Both the position numbers and the translations under genes were made by a program. From contig JAIEMT010000035.1 of assembly GCA_019751945.1 (NCBI GenBank), forward strand, positions 1 to 32,394: a DNA stretch of 32,394 nucleotides, given 5' to 3'. The notes under the pieces are model-generated. The model did not search any database, was not told the DNA's origin, and was given only the letters and a program-made list of their open reading frames with translations. Of this stretch, positions 23,877 to 32,394 are shown piece after piece; positions within the stretch are counted from its first letter, which is position 1, and every line of letters starts with the position of its first letter. This stretch comes from a bacterium. GTDB lineage: Bacteria > Bdellovibrionota > UBA1018.

Positions 23877-24905
23877 TTAAATTTCTGCGGCGGAACTCGG
23901 TCGCGCCATCAGGCTTGGAATCAATTCTTTGATCGACGCGCCGTCTTTCACCAAACGATATACTGCGCCAGTGATTGGCATTTCAATTCCCCGACTTTGA
24001 GCAAATTCGTAAACCGTCTGTGTGGTTCGAACCCCTTCCGCCGTGCTTCCCAAGTCCTTCAAAATATCCGGAAGCTTTTCGCCCTTCGCAAGTCGCATTC
24101 CCACTCGATAATTTCGGCTCAGATTGCTGCTACCGGTAGCAAGCAAATCCCCCACTCCGGCTAACCCTAAGAATGTGGATTGATTTGCCCCCATCGCCAT
24201 TCCGAAGCGAACCATCTCGGCCAATCCACGAGTAATGAGTGTCGCACGAGAATTCCAACCCAAGCCCATCGCATCGAGGGCCCCTGAAGCGATGGCCAGA
24301 ATGTTTTTCAAAGTGCCAGCCCACTCCACTCCAATCACGTCATCGGCCGGATAAACTCGGAACGACTCTGAACTCAGCAGCGCTTGGCCTGCCGCAACGA
24401 CTTCATCGAAATGGGAAGCCACAACAGTTGCGGCGGGTTGCTTACTCGCCACTTCATGGGCCAGGTTTGGACCGCTGATCACACCAATTCGCGGAGTCGG
24501 TAACTCTTCTTTTAATACTTCTGAAACGCGCTTGAGAGTTCCTTCTTCAATTCCTTTGGTAGCGTGGAGAACCAACTCATCGCCACGGAAATGCTTGGCA
24601 AGTCGAAACGATTCTTTTCTACAAACGGAGGAAGGCAACGCCCAGATCACACACTGCACCCCGGAAGATGCGTCGAAAACCTTTTCGAGATCGGAATAGG
24701 CACGAACTCGATCATTCAAAGTCAGTTCAGGAACATATTTCTTGTTCACCCGAGTGGCGTTGATTTGTCCGGCGAGTTCGTCATCCCGAACCCAGATGCG
24801 GACTTCCGAGCAGTTCAACGACGCCAGATGCGCAAGCACCGTGCCCCAACTCCCCGCTCCAATCACGGCAACGCGTGAGTTAGTCCAGAAATCCTTTTTT
24901 GTCAT
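23877..24905 (-). CDS. gpsA: NAD(P)-dependent glycerol-3-phosphate dehydrogenase
   Basis: The 342-residue enzyme reduces dihydroxyacetone phosphate to sn-glycerol 3-phosphate, the backbone of phospholipids. The nucleotide-binding motif VAVIGAGSWGTVLA is near residue 12, ATKGIEEGTLKRVSEVL near 115, ISGPNLAHEV near 143, and the catalytic-domain phrase EWAGTLKNILAIASGALDAM near 203. Length is typical. The ATG at 24905 lies 26 bases inside the upstream acyltransferase gene, which uses its product, so the two enzymes are made together. Downstream is the S23 element rather than an ordinary terminator. Confidence 0.95.
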   Translation of the reverse strand: MTKKDFWTNSRVAVIGAGSWGTVLAHLASLNCSEVRIWVRDDELAGQINATRVNKKYVPELTLNDRVRAYSDLEKVFDASSGVQCVIWALPSSVCRKESFRLAKHFRGDELVLHATKGIEEGTLKRVSEVLKEELPTPRIGVISGPNLAHEVASKQPAATVVASHFDEVVAAGQALLSSESFRVYPADDVIGVEWAGTLKNILAIASGALDAMGLGWNSRATLITRGLAEMVRFGMAMGANQSTFLGLAGVGDLLATGSSNLSRNYRVGMRLAKGEKLPDILKDLGSTAEGVRTTQTVYEFAQSRGIEMPITGAVYRLVKDGASIKELIPSLMARPSSAAEI

Positions 24906-26628
24906 ACAAGTGACTCATCTCCGAAAGCCCATAACCAGCCAGGCGATTTCGATAGTAGTAAAGGAGGTACATGTCCTCCGTCCAAACCGTTCCATCTCCC
25001 ATTCGCACAACGCCATCGTCGTGGAAGAGGCCTAAACTATTCAATCCGTCCTGAAACCACTTCAAGGTATCGGCCGATTTCAACTCGGGATCCAAGTAGA
25101 GATCGCCCCTATCAGCAAGCGCTCTCACTTTTTTATAAAAGTGTTCTGCCGCCGCTAACACGGTGTCGAGCGGAAGCGTGCGCTGCTGTAAGGAAATGCG
25201 AAGCAAGCGGAACAGGTCTAAATCGGGATATTGCCTTCTCAGCGTTTCAAAAAAACTGAACGCCACGAGGTGCGAAGAAATCACAGTGTTCTCTTTGTGA
25301 AACCGATCTGCCAGTCTTACGCCGAGCTCGCGAACGTATTCTCGATCGCGCTGCTGATTGGCAACCACTTCGCCGCGCGAAGTGAGCCAACGAACGGGGT
25401 CAATCGTCGTGCCGTTCGGACCGATGGATCGGCCATTTTCGTCGACAAAGTTCCCAAAAATATCCATCGGCTTACCAATTCGGCAAGTAATCCCGCTCTG
25501 AGCCGAGAAGAGTTTCCAAAAAAAGCTCAATATCTTTGTGGGTTGCCACGATTCATCGTCGGTAATGATGAACCGATGCTTGCCCGCTTCCGACAGATAA
25601 TCTTCGATGAGGGAGCTTGCTTCCAAAACAAAGTGGTAGCTCACCACCATCGGCACGACAAAAACACGAGGCTTCGGTTTGTTCGTTCGAATGTTTTCGA
25701 TTTCGGCTTCCAAACCTGTACCCAGTAGCCCCAGCTTCAGCTTGGTTTCAATCGCCCCACTGCGCGAACGGCCGCCCCCTGGAAAGAAGATGGAATGAAT
25801 GCCTTCTTGGAGAATTCGAGTCGAATAATTTTTCAGGAGGTGCTTATAAATCGGATTCGATTTTTTTCGATCCACCGTGTAGGCGCCCAACCCCCCCATG
25901 AAGTAGCTCAGCACGGGATTTGAAAACAGATTCAACCCAGCGCCATAAGAAAACGGAGGAAGGCCCATCAGATAAATGACGTAGCCGATCAAAACGGAAT
26001 CGATATTGCTCTGATGAGTGGGCACCAGGAGGATCGTGCCTTCTTGAGCCAGCTTTCGAATCATGGGAATTTCACCCACGATCTTCAAGCGACTTTCCAA
26101 AGATTGAGTGAGCTTCCAAGGTAGGAATCGGCGCACGCTTGCTGCGTTGAGAAGCCAGCTAAATCCAAACGGAACTGTTCGCGTGGCGAACTCGTAGGTC
26201 TTGGGATTGAAGTGACCGCCGATTTCTTCTGCGTAGTGATGAAGAACGTTATCGAAAAGCATGCGACGATCAACGACGCTTGGAGATTTTAACAGCCCCG
26301 ATTGAATCTGATTCCAAAGGCGGTAGTCATTCTTCTTCCGTTGACGGGTAAAAATATTCACGCGCTCTCGGCGCAGACGGGCCTTCTCCTGATAAAGCGC
26401 TTCACTGAGAAGCATGTCCATCGAGGCTTTGCTATTTCCCAACAAGTCGGCGGCTGTTTTATCGGTGACGTCTTTCAAAAGTTTGCTGCGAGAAGTATCC
26501 AGGGTAGAGAGCGGCCCCTGAACCACAGGCAAGTGCTCAAAGCGAATCGACGGGTGACTCCCGGTTGGACCGTAGAGCTCCGAATCTCGATTCGGTGCTG
26601 TTAGAAAATCGTCGGTTTCTGCTCTCAC
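24880..26628 (-). CDS. plsB: Glycerol-3-phosphate acyltransferase (PlsB-like)
   Basis: The 582-residue protein carries the acyltransferase motifs of the PlsB family: the HX4D box at H205-D210 (THQSNID), GLNLFSNPVLSYFMGGLGAY near 235, FFPGGGRSRSG near 281 for substrate binding, and VFVVPMVVSYHFVLE. It transfers an acyl chain to sn-glycerol 3-phosphate. It is shorter than E. coli PlsB (about 800 residues) and has no obvious membrane helix in its N-terminal 190 residues, so it may be membrane-associated at the surface. The GTG start overlaps the thiamine pyrophosphokinase stop by 4 bases (GTGA), with ACGGAG 6 bases upstream. The adjacent gpsA makes its substrate. Confidence 0.88.
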   Translation of the reverse strand: MRAETDDFLTAPNRDSELYGPTGSHPSIRFEHLPVVQGPLSTLDTSRSKLLKDVTDKTAADLLGNSKASMDMLLSEALYQEKARLRRERVNIFTRQRKKNDYRLWNQIQSGLLKSPSVVDRRMLFDNVLHHYAEEIGGHFNPKTYEFATRTVPFGFSWLLNAASVRRFLPWKLTQSLESRLKIVGEIPMIRKLAQEGTILLVPTHQSNIDSVLIGYVIYLMGLPPFSYGAGLNLFSNPVLSYFMGGLGAYTVDRKKSNPIYKHLLKNYSTRILQEGIHSIFFPGGGRSRSGAIETKLKLGLLGTGLEAEIENIRTNKPKPRVFVVPMVVSYHFVLEASSLIEDYLSEAGKHRFIITDDESWQPTKILSFFWKLFSAQSGITCRIGKPMDIFGNFVDENGRSIGPNGTTIDPVRWLTSRGEVVANQQRDREYVRELGVRLADRFHKENTVISSHLVAFSFFETLRRQYPDLDLFRLLRISLQQRTLPLDTVLAAAEHFYKKVRALADRGDLYLDPELKSADTLKWFQDGLNSLGLFHDDGVVRMGDGTVWTEDMYLLYYYRNRLAGYGLSEMSHLYDKKGFLD

Positions 26629-27368
26629 TTTTGCTCCGTAGGGATCATTACAACAACACAGCCAGACCTCAACTGAATCTCACACGGCGTCTTCGAAACC
26701 ACGTTGCTTAACCCATGTGATGAAAAACTTAATAGTCCATTATTCATGGGATAACGAAAACCTGAAAGACTCAAGCCCTGAGCCTCTTCTAGTACCGGCA
26801 AGATGGACAGCAACGTCGCTTTTTTAAGAGAAAGCCGGAGCGGCTGCGGCATGAAATCCGAGAAGAAATGATAATCCCCCTCCGGCCCGAAAGCGGTCAC
26901 AGAACGCAGAGGCGACTGCCGACTCGCATTGGCGAGTTCATACAAGGACGCCAGATGATGATCCGGACGCCCTCCCGTCACACCCAAACAGATTAATTCA
27001 CTCACGCCCACCCGAGAAGCCGACTGAATCGCATAGTGCAAATCACTTCGAAGCTTGTCTTGGGAGAGCGTTTCCTTCGGTGTGTCCTTCAAACGTTTAA
27101 AAGATCTGGGGGAAAGGCTATCCCAGTCGCCCACGGCGTAATTCGGAACAACCCCGAGCTCGAGCCAAAACTGCGCGCCCCCATCGACACCTAGGAGCCA
27201 ATCTGATTTTTGAATTCTGAGCTGAAGGAGTTTCTTTTTTAGAAAAGTGCGATCCTGTTTCTGAATCGCAGGCCCGATGAGAATAGCTCGCTTCGGATCA
27301 CTTGAGCTTCGCAAGACGTTCGAGGGCTTTTTCGAGGTCGCCAAGCTTGCCTTGGATTTCTTGTTCAC
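26625..27368 (-). CDS. Thiamine pyrophosphokinase
   Basis: The protein, up to 247 residues, transfers pyrophosphate from ATP to thiamine. Family motifs: LLGVDGGAQFWLELGVVPNY near 57, VGDWDS near 79, the acidic motif DKLRSDLHYAI in place of KDxTD, and LGVTGGRPDHHLASLYEL near 127. The GTG at 27368 gives a 71-base overlap with the end of valS and a basic N-terminal tail that is not conserved in the family. A TTG at 27314 would give the usual length, so the start is uncertain. It ends with a 4-base overlap with the PlsB-like gene. Confidence 0.88.
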   Translation of the reverse strand: MNKKSKASLATSKKPSNVLRSSSDPKRAILIGPAIQKQDRTFLKKKLLQLRIQKSDWLLGVDGGAQFWLELGVVPNYAVGDWDSLSPRSFKRLKDTPKETLSQDKLRSDLHYAIQSASRVGVSELICLGVTGGRPDHHLASLYELANASRQSPLRSVTAFGPEGDYHFFSDFMPQPLRLSLKKATLLSILPVLEEAQGLSLSGFRYPMNNGLLSFSSHGLSNVVSKTPCEIQLRSGCVVVMIPTEQK

Positions 27369-30093
27369 GGGCTTTTTCCTTTTGAACGAGTTCTGCAGGG
27401 GCCTTGGAAATAAAACTTTCTTTCGAGAGTTTATTTCGAATGAATTCCAAATCCGCTTTCGTTTTCTCGACTTCTTTTTTTAGACGTTTCGATTCTTCTT
27501 CAACGTCGACTAAACCTTTGAGTCCGACCCGAAACTCTAACTGAAATGCAGGAATTGGAATCACCGCCATCAAATCGCTCTTGCCCGAAGCTTTGCCTGA
27601 AACGAAATCCATCTTTTCAATCTGAGCGAGAGAACAAATCACACTCTCATGCTCACGATTCAACGCTTCGGCTTCCTTCGTGCTTGCAATGACTTCCACT
27701 GGGAAGCGCGTCTTCGGAGAAATATTATTCTCGCCGCGGAAGTTTCGAATCGCTTCGACCTGCGCTTGAATTGCTTGGAGCTGCTTCTCGACAGACTGGT
27801 CGATCAAGCCCTTCTGAACCGCCGGAAATTTCTGGAGCATGAGAGTCTTCACGGGCTGTGAAAAGCGTGCGTTCTGAATCGGCTGAGCCCAAGGGAGCGA
27901 CTGCCACAATTCCTCAGTAACGAACGGAATCATCGGGTGCATCAGCTTCAGCAGAGTTTCGATAGTATAATGATAGGTAATCAGGGTCTCGACTTGCACC
28001 GCGGCCGGCCTAGATCCTGGTTTTAAAAGGACTTTTGAAATCTCCACATACCAATCACAGAACTGATACCAGGTAAAATCATAGGCTCCCTGGGCCGATT
28101 CGTTGATTTCGAAATTCGCAAAACCTGCTTCCACCCGAGCTGTCACACCCTGAAGAGCCGAAAGAATCCATCGATTGTAAGGGGTGAGCTGTTTCTGATT
28201 TTTAACGAGCCAAGCCTCTGCTCCCCCCGTCTGAACTTCCTTTGGAATTTGCGCGACCGCATCTTTGCACTGATCCATCTGCAGGTGGAAAAACTTCGTC
28301 GCATTCCAGAGCTTGTTACAAAATCCGCGGTAACCCTCGACGCGATCGGTGGACAGCTTGATGTCCCGACCTTGCCCCGCCATCGCCGCCAATGTCAGGC
28401 GAAGCGGATCCGCTCCATGCTGATCAATGATGTCGAGCGGGTCAATGACGTTGCCCTTGGTCTTCGACATCTTCTCGCCTTTTTCGTCGCGAACCATGGC
28501 GTGTAGGTACACTTTGCGAAAGGGCACATCGCCCATGAAGTGAATGCCCATCATGATCATTCGAGCAACCCAGAAGAAAATGATGTCGAAACCTGTTTCT
28601 AAAATCGATGTCGGATAGAAAGTCTGGAGCGCAGGCGTTTTTTCAGGCCAACCCAGAGTAGAAAACGGCCAGAGACCTGAACTGAACCAAGTGTCGAGCA
28701 CGTCTTCATCTTGCTTCAGAGTTCCGCCGCCACAACCTTCGCATTTCGAAGGAGTGGTACGCGAAACAGTAATGTGTTCGCATTTCCCGCAGTACCAGGC
28801 CGGGATCTGATGTCCCCACCAGAGCTGACGCGAAATGCACCAATCGCGGATATTATACATCCACTCGAAATAAGTTTTTTCCCAGTTCTTAGGGGTAAAA
28901 GTGATCTTGCCACTCTCGACTGCTTGAATGGCGGGCTTCGCGAGCGGTTCGATTTTCACAAACCATTGCTTCGAAACAATCGGTTCCGCAACCGTATCAC
29001 TGCGCTGACATAGGCCGACTTTATTGGCGTGGTCTTCTACTTTTACGAGGAGTCCAGCAGCCTTCAAATCTTCAACGACTTTTTCACGCGCTTCCGCAAA
29101 CTTTAATCCGGCGTAAGGTCCGCCATCAGCCGTTATCTTTCCGTCCTTGCCCATCACTGTAATGAAAGGGAGGTTGTGGCGCTTGCCCAATTCATAGTCG
29201 TTGAAGTCGTGCGCGGGAGTGACTTTCAAAGCCCCGCTGCCGAATTCTTTGTCGACGTAAGCATCGGCGATAATCGGGATCGTGCGACCGAGAAGAGGGA
29301 GCTTCACTTTCTTTCCCTGCAAACTCTTGTAGCGCTCGTCTTCAGGATGAACGGCAACAGCGGTGTCGCCGAGTAAGGTCTCAGGCCGAGTGGTGGCAAT
29401 CACGAGCTTCGTGTTGGAACCTTCAACGGGATAAGCGATGTGCCAGAGATGCCCTTTGCGATCCGTAGGAATAACTTCCAAATCCGAAAGCGCAGTCTGA
29501 CATTTCGTACACCAGTTGATGATGCGCTCGCCGCGATAAATCAGTTTTTCTTCGTAGAGTCGAACGAAGACTTCGCGCACAGCTTTGGACAAACCTTCGT
29601 CCATCGTGAACCGTTCGCGCTTCCAATCCAAAGACGAACCCAGGCGTCGAAGCTGGTTCTTAATCTTACTGCCGTGTTCTTCTTTCCATTCCCAAACGCG
29701 CTTCACGAACGCATCACGACCCATGTCGTGTCGGTTGAGAGGACGGCCTGTCGGCCCCTTCCCTTCCTTCGCGATTTGCTTTTCGACCTGCGCTTGGGTG
29801 GCAATGCCCGCGTGGTCCGTACCTGGCATCCAAAGTGTGTTGTCCCCATGCATACGGCGCCAGCGAATCAGAATGTCTTGAATGGTGTTGGTAAGCGCAT
29901 GCCCCATGTGCAACGCCCCGGTGACGTTCGGGGGCGGAATGACGATGCAGAACGCTTTCTGGCCGGGATCGCTCTTGTCATTCGTATCTTGCGCTTCAAA
30001 AAAACCGCTCTTCTCCCAAAACTGGTAGAGGTCGGACTCAAAGCCCGCGGGCTCGTAACTCTTCCCTAGCTCTCGTTTTGTCGGCGAAATCAT
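27298..30093 (-). CDS. valS: Valyl-tRNA synthetase
   Basis: The 931-residue class I enzyme charges tRNA-Val. It shows the HIGH box as HMGH (residues 62-65, in PPNVTGALHMGHAL), the KMSKS box as KMSKTKGN, the editing domain phrase TTRPETLLGDTAVAVHPED, a zinc-ribbon-like CGKCEHITVS...CEGCGGG insertion, and the C-terminal coiled-coil arm (VDVEEESKRLKKEVEKTKAD). I chose ATG 30093 (MISPTKRELG) because the frame above it (GTG at 30138) encodes 15 residues with no family similarity. Neither start has a strong ribosome binding site. It is the first gene of the valS-thiamine pyrophosphokinase-plsB-gpsA operon. Confidence 0.96.
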   Translation of the reverse strand: MISPTKRELGKSYEPAGFESDLYQFWEKSGFFEAQDTNDKSDPGQKAFCIVIPPPNVTGALHMGHALTNTIQDILIRWRRMHGDNTLWMPGTDHAGIATQAQVEKQIAKEGKGPTGRPLNRHDMGRDAFVKRVWEWKEEHGSKIKNQLRRLGSSLDWKRERFTMDEGLSKAVREVFVRLYEEKLIYRGERIINWCTKCQTALSDLEVIPTDRKGHLWHIAYPVEGSNTKLVIATTRPETLLGDTAVAVHPEDERYKSLQGKKVKLPLLGRTIPIIADAYVDKEFGSGALKVTPAHDFNDYELGKRHNLPFITVMGKDGKITADGGPYAGLKFAEAREKVVEDLKAAGLLVKVEDHANKVGLCQRSDTVAEPIVSKQWFVKIEPLAKPAIQAVESGKITFTPKNWEKTYFEWMYNIRDWCISRQLWWGHQIPAWYCGKCEHITVSRTTPSKCEGCGGGTLKQDEDVLDTWFSSGLWPFSTLGWPEKTPALQTFYPTSILETGFDIIFFWVARMIMMGIHFMGDVPFRKVYLHAMVRDEKGEKMSKTKGNVIDPLDIIDQHGADPLRLTLAAMAGQGRDIKLSTDRVEGYRGFCNKLWNATKFFHLQMDQCKDAVAQIPKEVQTGGAEAWLVKNQKQLTPYNRWILSALQGVTARVEAGFANFEINESAQGAYDFTWYQFCDWYVEISKVLLKPGSRPAAVQVETLITYHYTIETLLKLMHPMIPFVTEELWQSLPWAQPIQNARFSQPVKTLMLQKFPAVQKGLIDQSVEKQLQAIQAQVEAIRNFRGENNISPKTRFPVEVIASTKEAEALNREHESVICSLAQIEKMDFVSGKASGKSDLMAVIPIPAFQLEFRVGLKGLVDVEEESKRLKKEVEKTKADLEFIRNKLSKESFISKAPAELVQKEKAREQEIQGKLGDLEKALERLAKLK

Positions 30094-30159
30094 TCGGTCA
30101 AGATACACGACCCAGGCTCGAAGTGAAAGCAGGTTCACCGGTTTTTTGGCTCTGTCGCA

Positions 30160-30831
30160 TCAGGTGGTCGAGCTCTTTTCCCACCCCGTCCTCAATAGCC
30201 AGGTTTTCGGAGACGAAAGAATCTCCCTAAGCCAAACCTCCAACCCCTGCTCGGACCAGGCTGTGGTTTCAAAAACAAGCGGACCCGCCCGCAATTTCCT
30301 CCAGCCCTGAAACTGGAATGCCGATGAAAACGGGTCCATCCGAATCACATTCGTTCCGGTGTGCTTTCCAAAATTTGCGAGTACGTAGTGAATCGCATTT
30401 CTGGTCTCCCGAGGAGTCCGAAGCACCCGCAAATGATATCGATCGGCAAATACAGCTCCCGAGCGTTTCAAGAAAGCATTGAGCCGCTTCGAAAAGGAAA
30501 TACCCAGGCTTTGGAAAACTCCCCCCAGTGTCGCGTGCTGCCTTGGTTCCAAAATCAAATGAATGTGATTCGACAAAACTGCAAAATGAACCACGTGGAG
30601 TCCCTGTTTTCTCGCCGTTTTCACCGCTTCTCTCAGACAACGAAATGCCGCCTTCCCTCTCAAACTGGGCAGCCCCGATCGCAACTTGAGAGTGACATGA
30701 ACAGGGTGACGACTCTCGAGTCGTGGCCTACGCACATGCGCTTGAAGCCCCGAAAGATTAGGCCGCCCTGCACCTTTTCGAGCGCCGCCGTGCGTGTTGG
30801 GGAGTTTGAGCTGGAGTTGTTTCGCTCGCAT
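30160..30831 (-). CDS. REP-associated tyrosine transposase (RAYT), Y1 type
   Basis: The protein of about 223 residues has the Y1 transposase fold of the IS200/RAYT group: the HUH motif reads SNHIHLIL (near 105), with FADRYHLRVL and the likely catalytic tyrosine in IHYVLANFGKH downstream. The N-terminus has GGARKGAGRP, common in RAYTs of this type. RAYTs are single-copy domesticated transposases that act on short palindromes. The protein seems complete. No classic REP pair was found flanking it; the nearest hairpin is at 30902-30947. The ATG at 30831 was chosen over a TTG at 30840; neither has a clear ribosome binding site. Confidence 0.85.
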   Translation of the reverse strand: MRAKQLQLKLPNTHGGARKGAGRPNLSGLQAHVRRPRLESRHPVHVTLKLRSGLPSLRGKAAFRCLREAVKTARKQGLHVVHFAVLSNHIHLILEPRQHATLGGVFQSLGISFSKRLNAFLKRSGAVFADRYHLRVLRTPRETRNAIHYVLANFGKHTGTNVIRMDPFSSAFQFQGWRKLRAGPLVFETTAWSEQGLEVWLREILSSPKTWLLRTGWEKSSTT

Positions 30832-30901
30832 GGGGAGCAACTACTGCTGGGCAAACATCCTGTCAACTTGAATTAGCAGATTTAGAATTAGGCAGCCCCG
30901 C

Positions 30902-30947
30902 TGGGCGGGTTAGATTCTGAATCCACCCAAATTGCACACCCCGCCCA
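30902..30947. repeat. Hairpin upstream of the RAYT gene
   Basis: TGGGCGGG (30902-30909) and CCCGCCCA (30940-30947) form a perfect 8-base stem with a 30-base loop, in the gap between the divergent RAYT and glycosyltransferase genes. It could be a REP-like site or a regulatory hairpin; only one copy was seen in the window. Confidence 0.4.
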
Positions 30948-31006
30948 CTCCCTCTCTCGAAGAACCGACACTTGAAATCCACCGCACGCAGGCATAGAAC
31001 CACCCC

Positions 31007-31792
31007 ATGCTCACGGCACCGCGCCTTTCCATCATTGTGAGACTTTACTCAGGGATCGGATCCACAATCCTAGGGCCGCAGTTTCCCTTCAAAGCGCTTG
31101 CTGAGAAAACCGTGCATTCCCTGCTCGAGCAAACGGATCCCATCGGGACGGAGATTGTAATCACCGACGGAAGCACAAACGTCTCCGACCATCTCTCAAG
31201 TGTATTTTCGGAGGCTGTCAGCCAGCAACGATTGCAGCTCGTCCCCATCCGCCGGCTCACTGATCCGGGAGCCATGTGGAATCAGGGCGCGAAGAACTCC
31301 CGCGGCGCCTACTTAAACTTTGTGGATGTGGGAACTTCTTGGAAACCGGGGTACCTCACCTGGCTCGAACCCCTGCTGAAACGCCACGACCTGATTCTTT
31401 CCAGCCACTCCCCTTTGGGAGAAAGCACGGACTGGGTTCGCGCATTCATGAGCCACAACTGGCTCCTGAAAGGGTCGATGGTCCTACGACGATCGCTGTT
31501 TGAACAAGCGGGAGAATTCTCTGAAAATGGTTTGGGGTTGATTAGTAATTCCGAATACGAACTCTGCTTGAAATGTTTGAGTGCTACGACCTCTGATCGA
31601 ATGGCCCTCACCACCAATTCCTATTTAGAACAACCTCAGTCCCCTCTTCAGCTGCCCGAACTTCCAGCGAAATTAAAAGATATCAAAGACGTGATTTCAC
31701 TTCTGCATGCGACGCCCGGATTGGCCAGGCGCTACTGGCCCGCTCTTCTCAGGCGACTGAGCGACACGGTCTTTCAAAAAAAACTAAAATAA
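31007..31792 (+). CDS. Glycosyltransferase family 2-like protein
   Basis: The 261-residue protein begins with the GT-A fold of family 2: LSIIVRLYSG, the segment HSLLEQTDPIGTEIVITDGS, GAMWNQGAKNSRGAYLNFVDVGTSW in the place of the usual DxD region, and SMVLRRSLFEQAGEF. DVG replaces the usual DxD or DDD, so metal binding may differ or activity may be lost. It is shorter than many GT2 enzymes and has no membrane helix. No ribosome binding site precedes the ATG and no glycan genes lie beside it. The donor and acceptor are unknown. Confidence 0.7.
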   Translation: MLTAPRLSIIVRLYSGIGSTILGPQFPFKALAEKTVHSLLEQTDPIGTEIVITDGSTNVSDHLSSVFSEAVSQQRLQLVPIRRLTDPGAMWNQGAKNSRGAYLNFVDVGTSWKPGYLTWLEPLLKRHDLILSSHSPLGESTDWVRAFMSHNWLLKGSMVLRRSLFEQAGEFSENGLGLISNSEYELCLKCLSATTSDRMALTTNSYLEQPQSPLQLPELPAKLKDIKDVISLLHATPGLARRYWPALLRRLSDTVFQKKLK

Positions 31793-31878
31793 GCCTCCAC
31801 ACGCCCGAGTATTATTTAATCGACAGAATTTACCCACCGTGTCATAAGCCCACCATTATTGAACCGGGAGAATAATTT

Positions 31879-32331
31879 ATGAAATGCTTTTCACGTTATT
31901 TGTTGGCCGTTCTGCTTACTAGCTGCCTTCCCTTTTCGGCTTTTTCTGCTGAAGGGGTTTGCAGCGGAGTGACATCGGTATTGAATCAATCAGACTATTT
32001 TATGAATACCGACCTCAGCGGAAATACTCTGGGTTATGCCCACTTTGAAAGCACTCCCGTTGGCAGATGGTTGGAGTATGACAACGGCGCCACCATTGTC
32101 GCAAAGTCGGCACCCGGACCAGAGGTAGGCAGAGTCGAGCTCAGAGTGATCAATAAAAAATGTGTCTTCGTCGTTGAATCTGGAATCAAGGGATTTCTAG
32201 GTCACGATGTCATTGCAAAAAATGACGGTACCATCGAATTCCAAGTTGAAAGCAATGATCCCGATGTCCTTTTTGGTGCGTCTCTCTTAGTTCCGATTAC
32301 CGAAGAAACCGAGCTAGCTAGTTCCCGCTGA
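31879..32331 (+). CDS. Small secreted protein of unknown function
   Basis: The 150-residue protein has a clear signal peptide (MKCFSRYLLAVLLTSCLPFS, cleavage likely after SAFSA). Mature cysteines at CSG near the N-terminus and in NKKCVFVVES could form a disulfide. The mature part is beta-rich, with short strands such as GRVELRVI and GTIEFQVES. I recognise no family. A good ribosome binding site, GGGAGAA, precedes the ATG. The 63 bases after it to the window end show no gene. Confidence 0.65.
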   Translation: MKCFSRYLLAVLLTSCLPFSAFSAEGVCSGVTSVLNQSDYFMNTDLSGNTLGYAHFESTPVGRWLEYDNGATIVAKSAPGPEVGRVELRVINKKCVFVVESGIKGFLGHDVIAKNDGTIEFQVESNDPDVLFGASLLVPITEETELASSR

Positions 32332-32394
32332 AGAATGCGGCTGAAGAGGGGCTAAAATCCAAGAGCCATCGTCGATTTAACTGCAAAAGTTGCA

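Overview
The window is a dense stretch of Gram-negative bacterial chromosome with no rRNA, tRNA or CRISPR array that I could see. The Sco-caa3 locus, alternative complex III, Tat and lipoprotein leaders, YdbH/DUF1318 genes and dispersed S23-type (four-helix-bundle) genes would fit an aerobic Bdellovibrionota-like or related former deltaproteobacterial lineage. That placement is an inference from gene content, not from a marker gene.

Layout. 1-583: a small unknown ORF that looks partly decayed. 669-5943 (minus): sco, ctaC, ctaD, ctaE and a subunit IV/diheme cytochrome c fusion, which together encode an A2-type caa3 oxidase. 6047-7861 (plus): ctaA and ctaB, heme A synthesis, divergent from the oxidase operon. 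7864-11456: an accessory block whose two ends are an inverted pair of coiled-coil paralogues with related 5' leaders, enclosing an outer-membrane-type protein, a secreted GH57/GH38-like protein and two palindromic repeat elements. 11457-17663 (minus): alternative complex III genes actA, actB, actD, actE, actF, with no actC. 17850-22034 (plus): secreted phospholipase-D-like protein, YdbH/AsmA-like protein and a YnbE-YdbL-like lipoprotein. 22031-23472: a methyltransferase (minus), tatA and hpt (plus). 23473-23876: an S23-family gene enclosed by inverted hexanucleotide-type repeats. 23877-30093 (minus): valS, thiamine pyrophosphokinase, plsB-like and gpsA in an overlapping operon. 30160-32331: a RAYT-type transposase, a family 2 glycosyltransferase and a small secreted protein.

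How it works together. Quinol would be oxidised by alternative complex III (ActABDEF), electrons would pass through its c-type hemes to the caa3 oxidase, Sco would load CuA, and CtaB/CtaA would make heme A. Almost a whole terminal respiratory chain therefore lies within 17 kb. GpsA and the PlsB-like acyltransferase begin phospholipid synthesis, and YdbH/YnbE-like proteins are associated with lipid traffic between membranes.

Most unusual features. (1) An S23/IVP-family gene sits between inverted repeat arms, and two gene-less relatives of the same repeat occur elsewhere in the window (8826-8930 and 10785-10850). Each starts or ends close to a stop codon, which suggests an intervening-sequence-like element living outside rRNA. 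(2) The coiled-coil paralogues have leaders with alternative hairpins, one of which can hide the ribosome binding site. (3) The ACIII operon lacks ActC. (4) COX subunit IV is fused to two cytochrome c domains. No gene-free stretch exceeds 300 bases; in 503-668 and 30832-31006 I see only a possible read-through tail and one hairpin.
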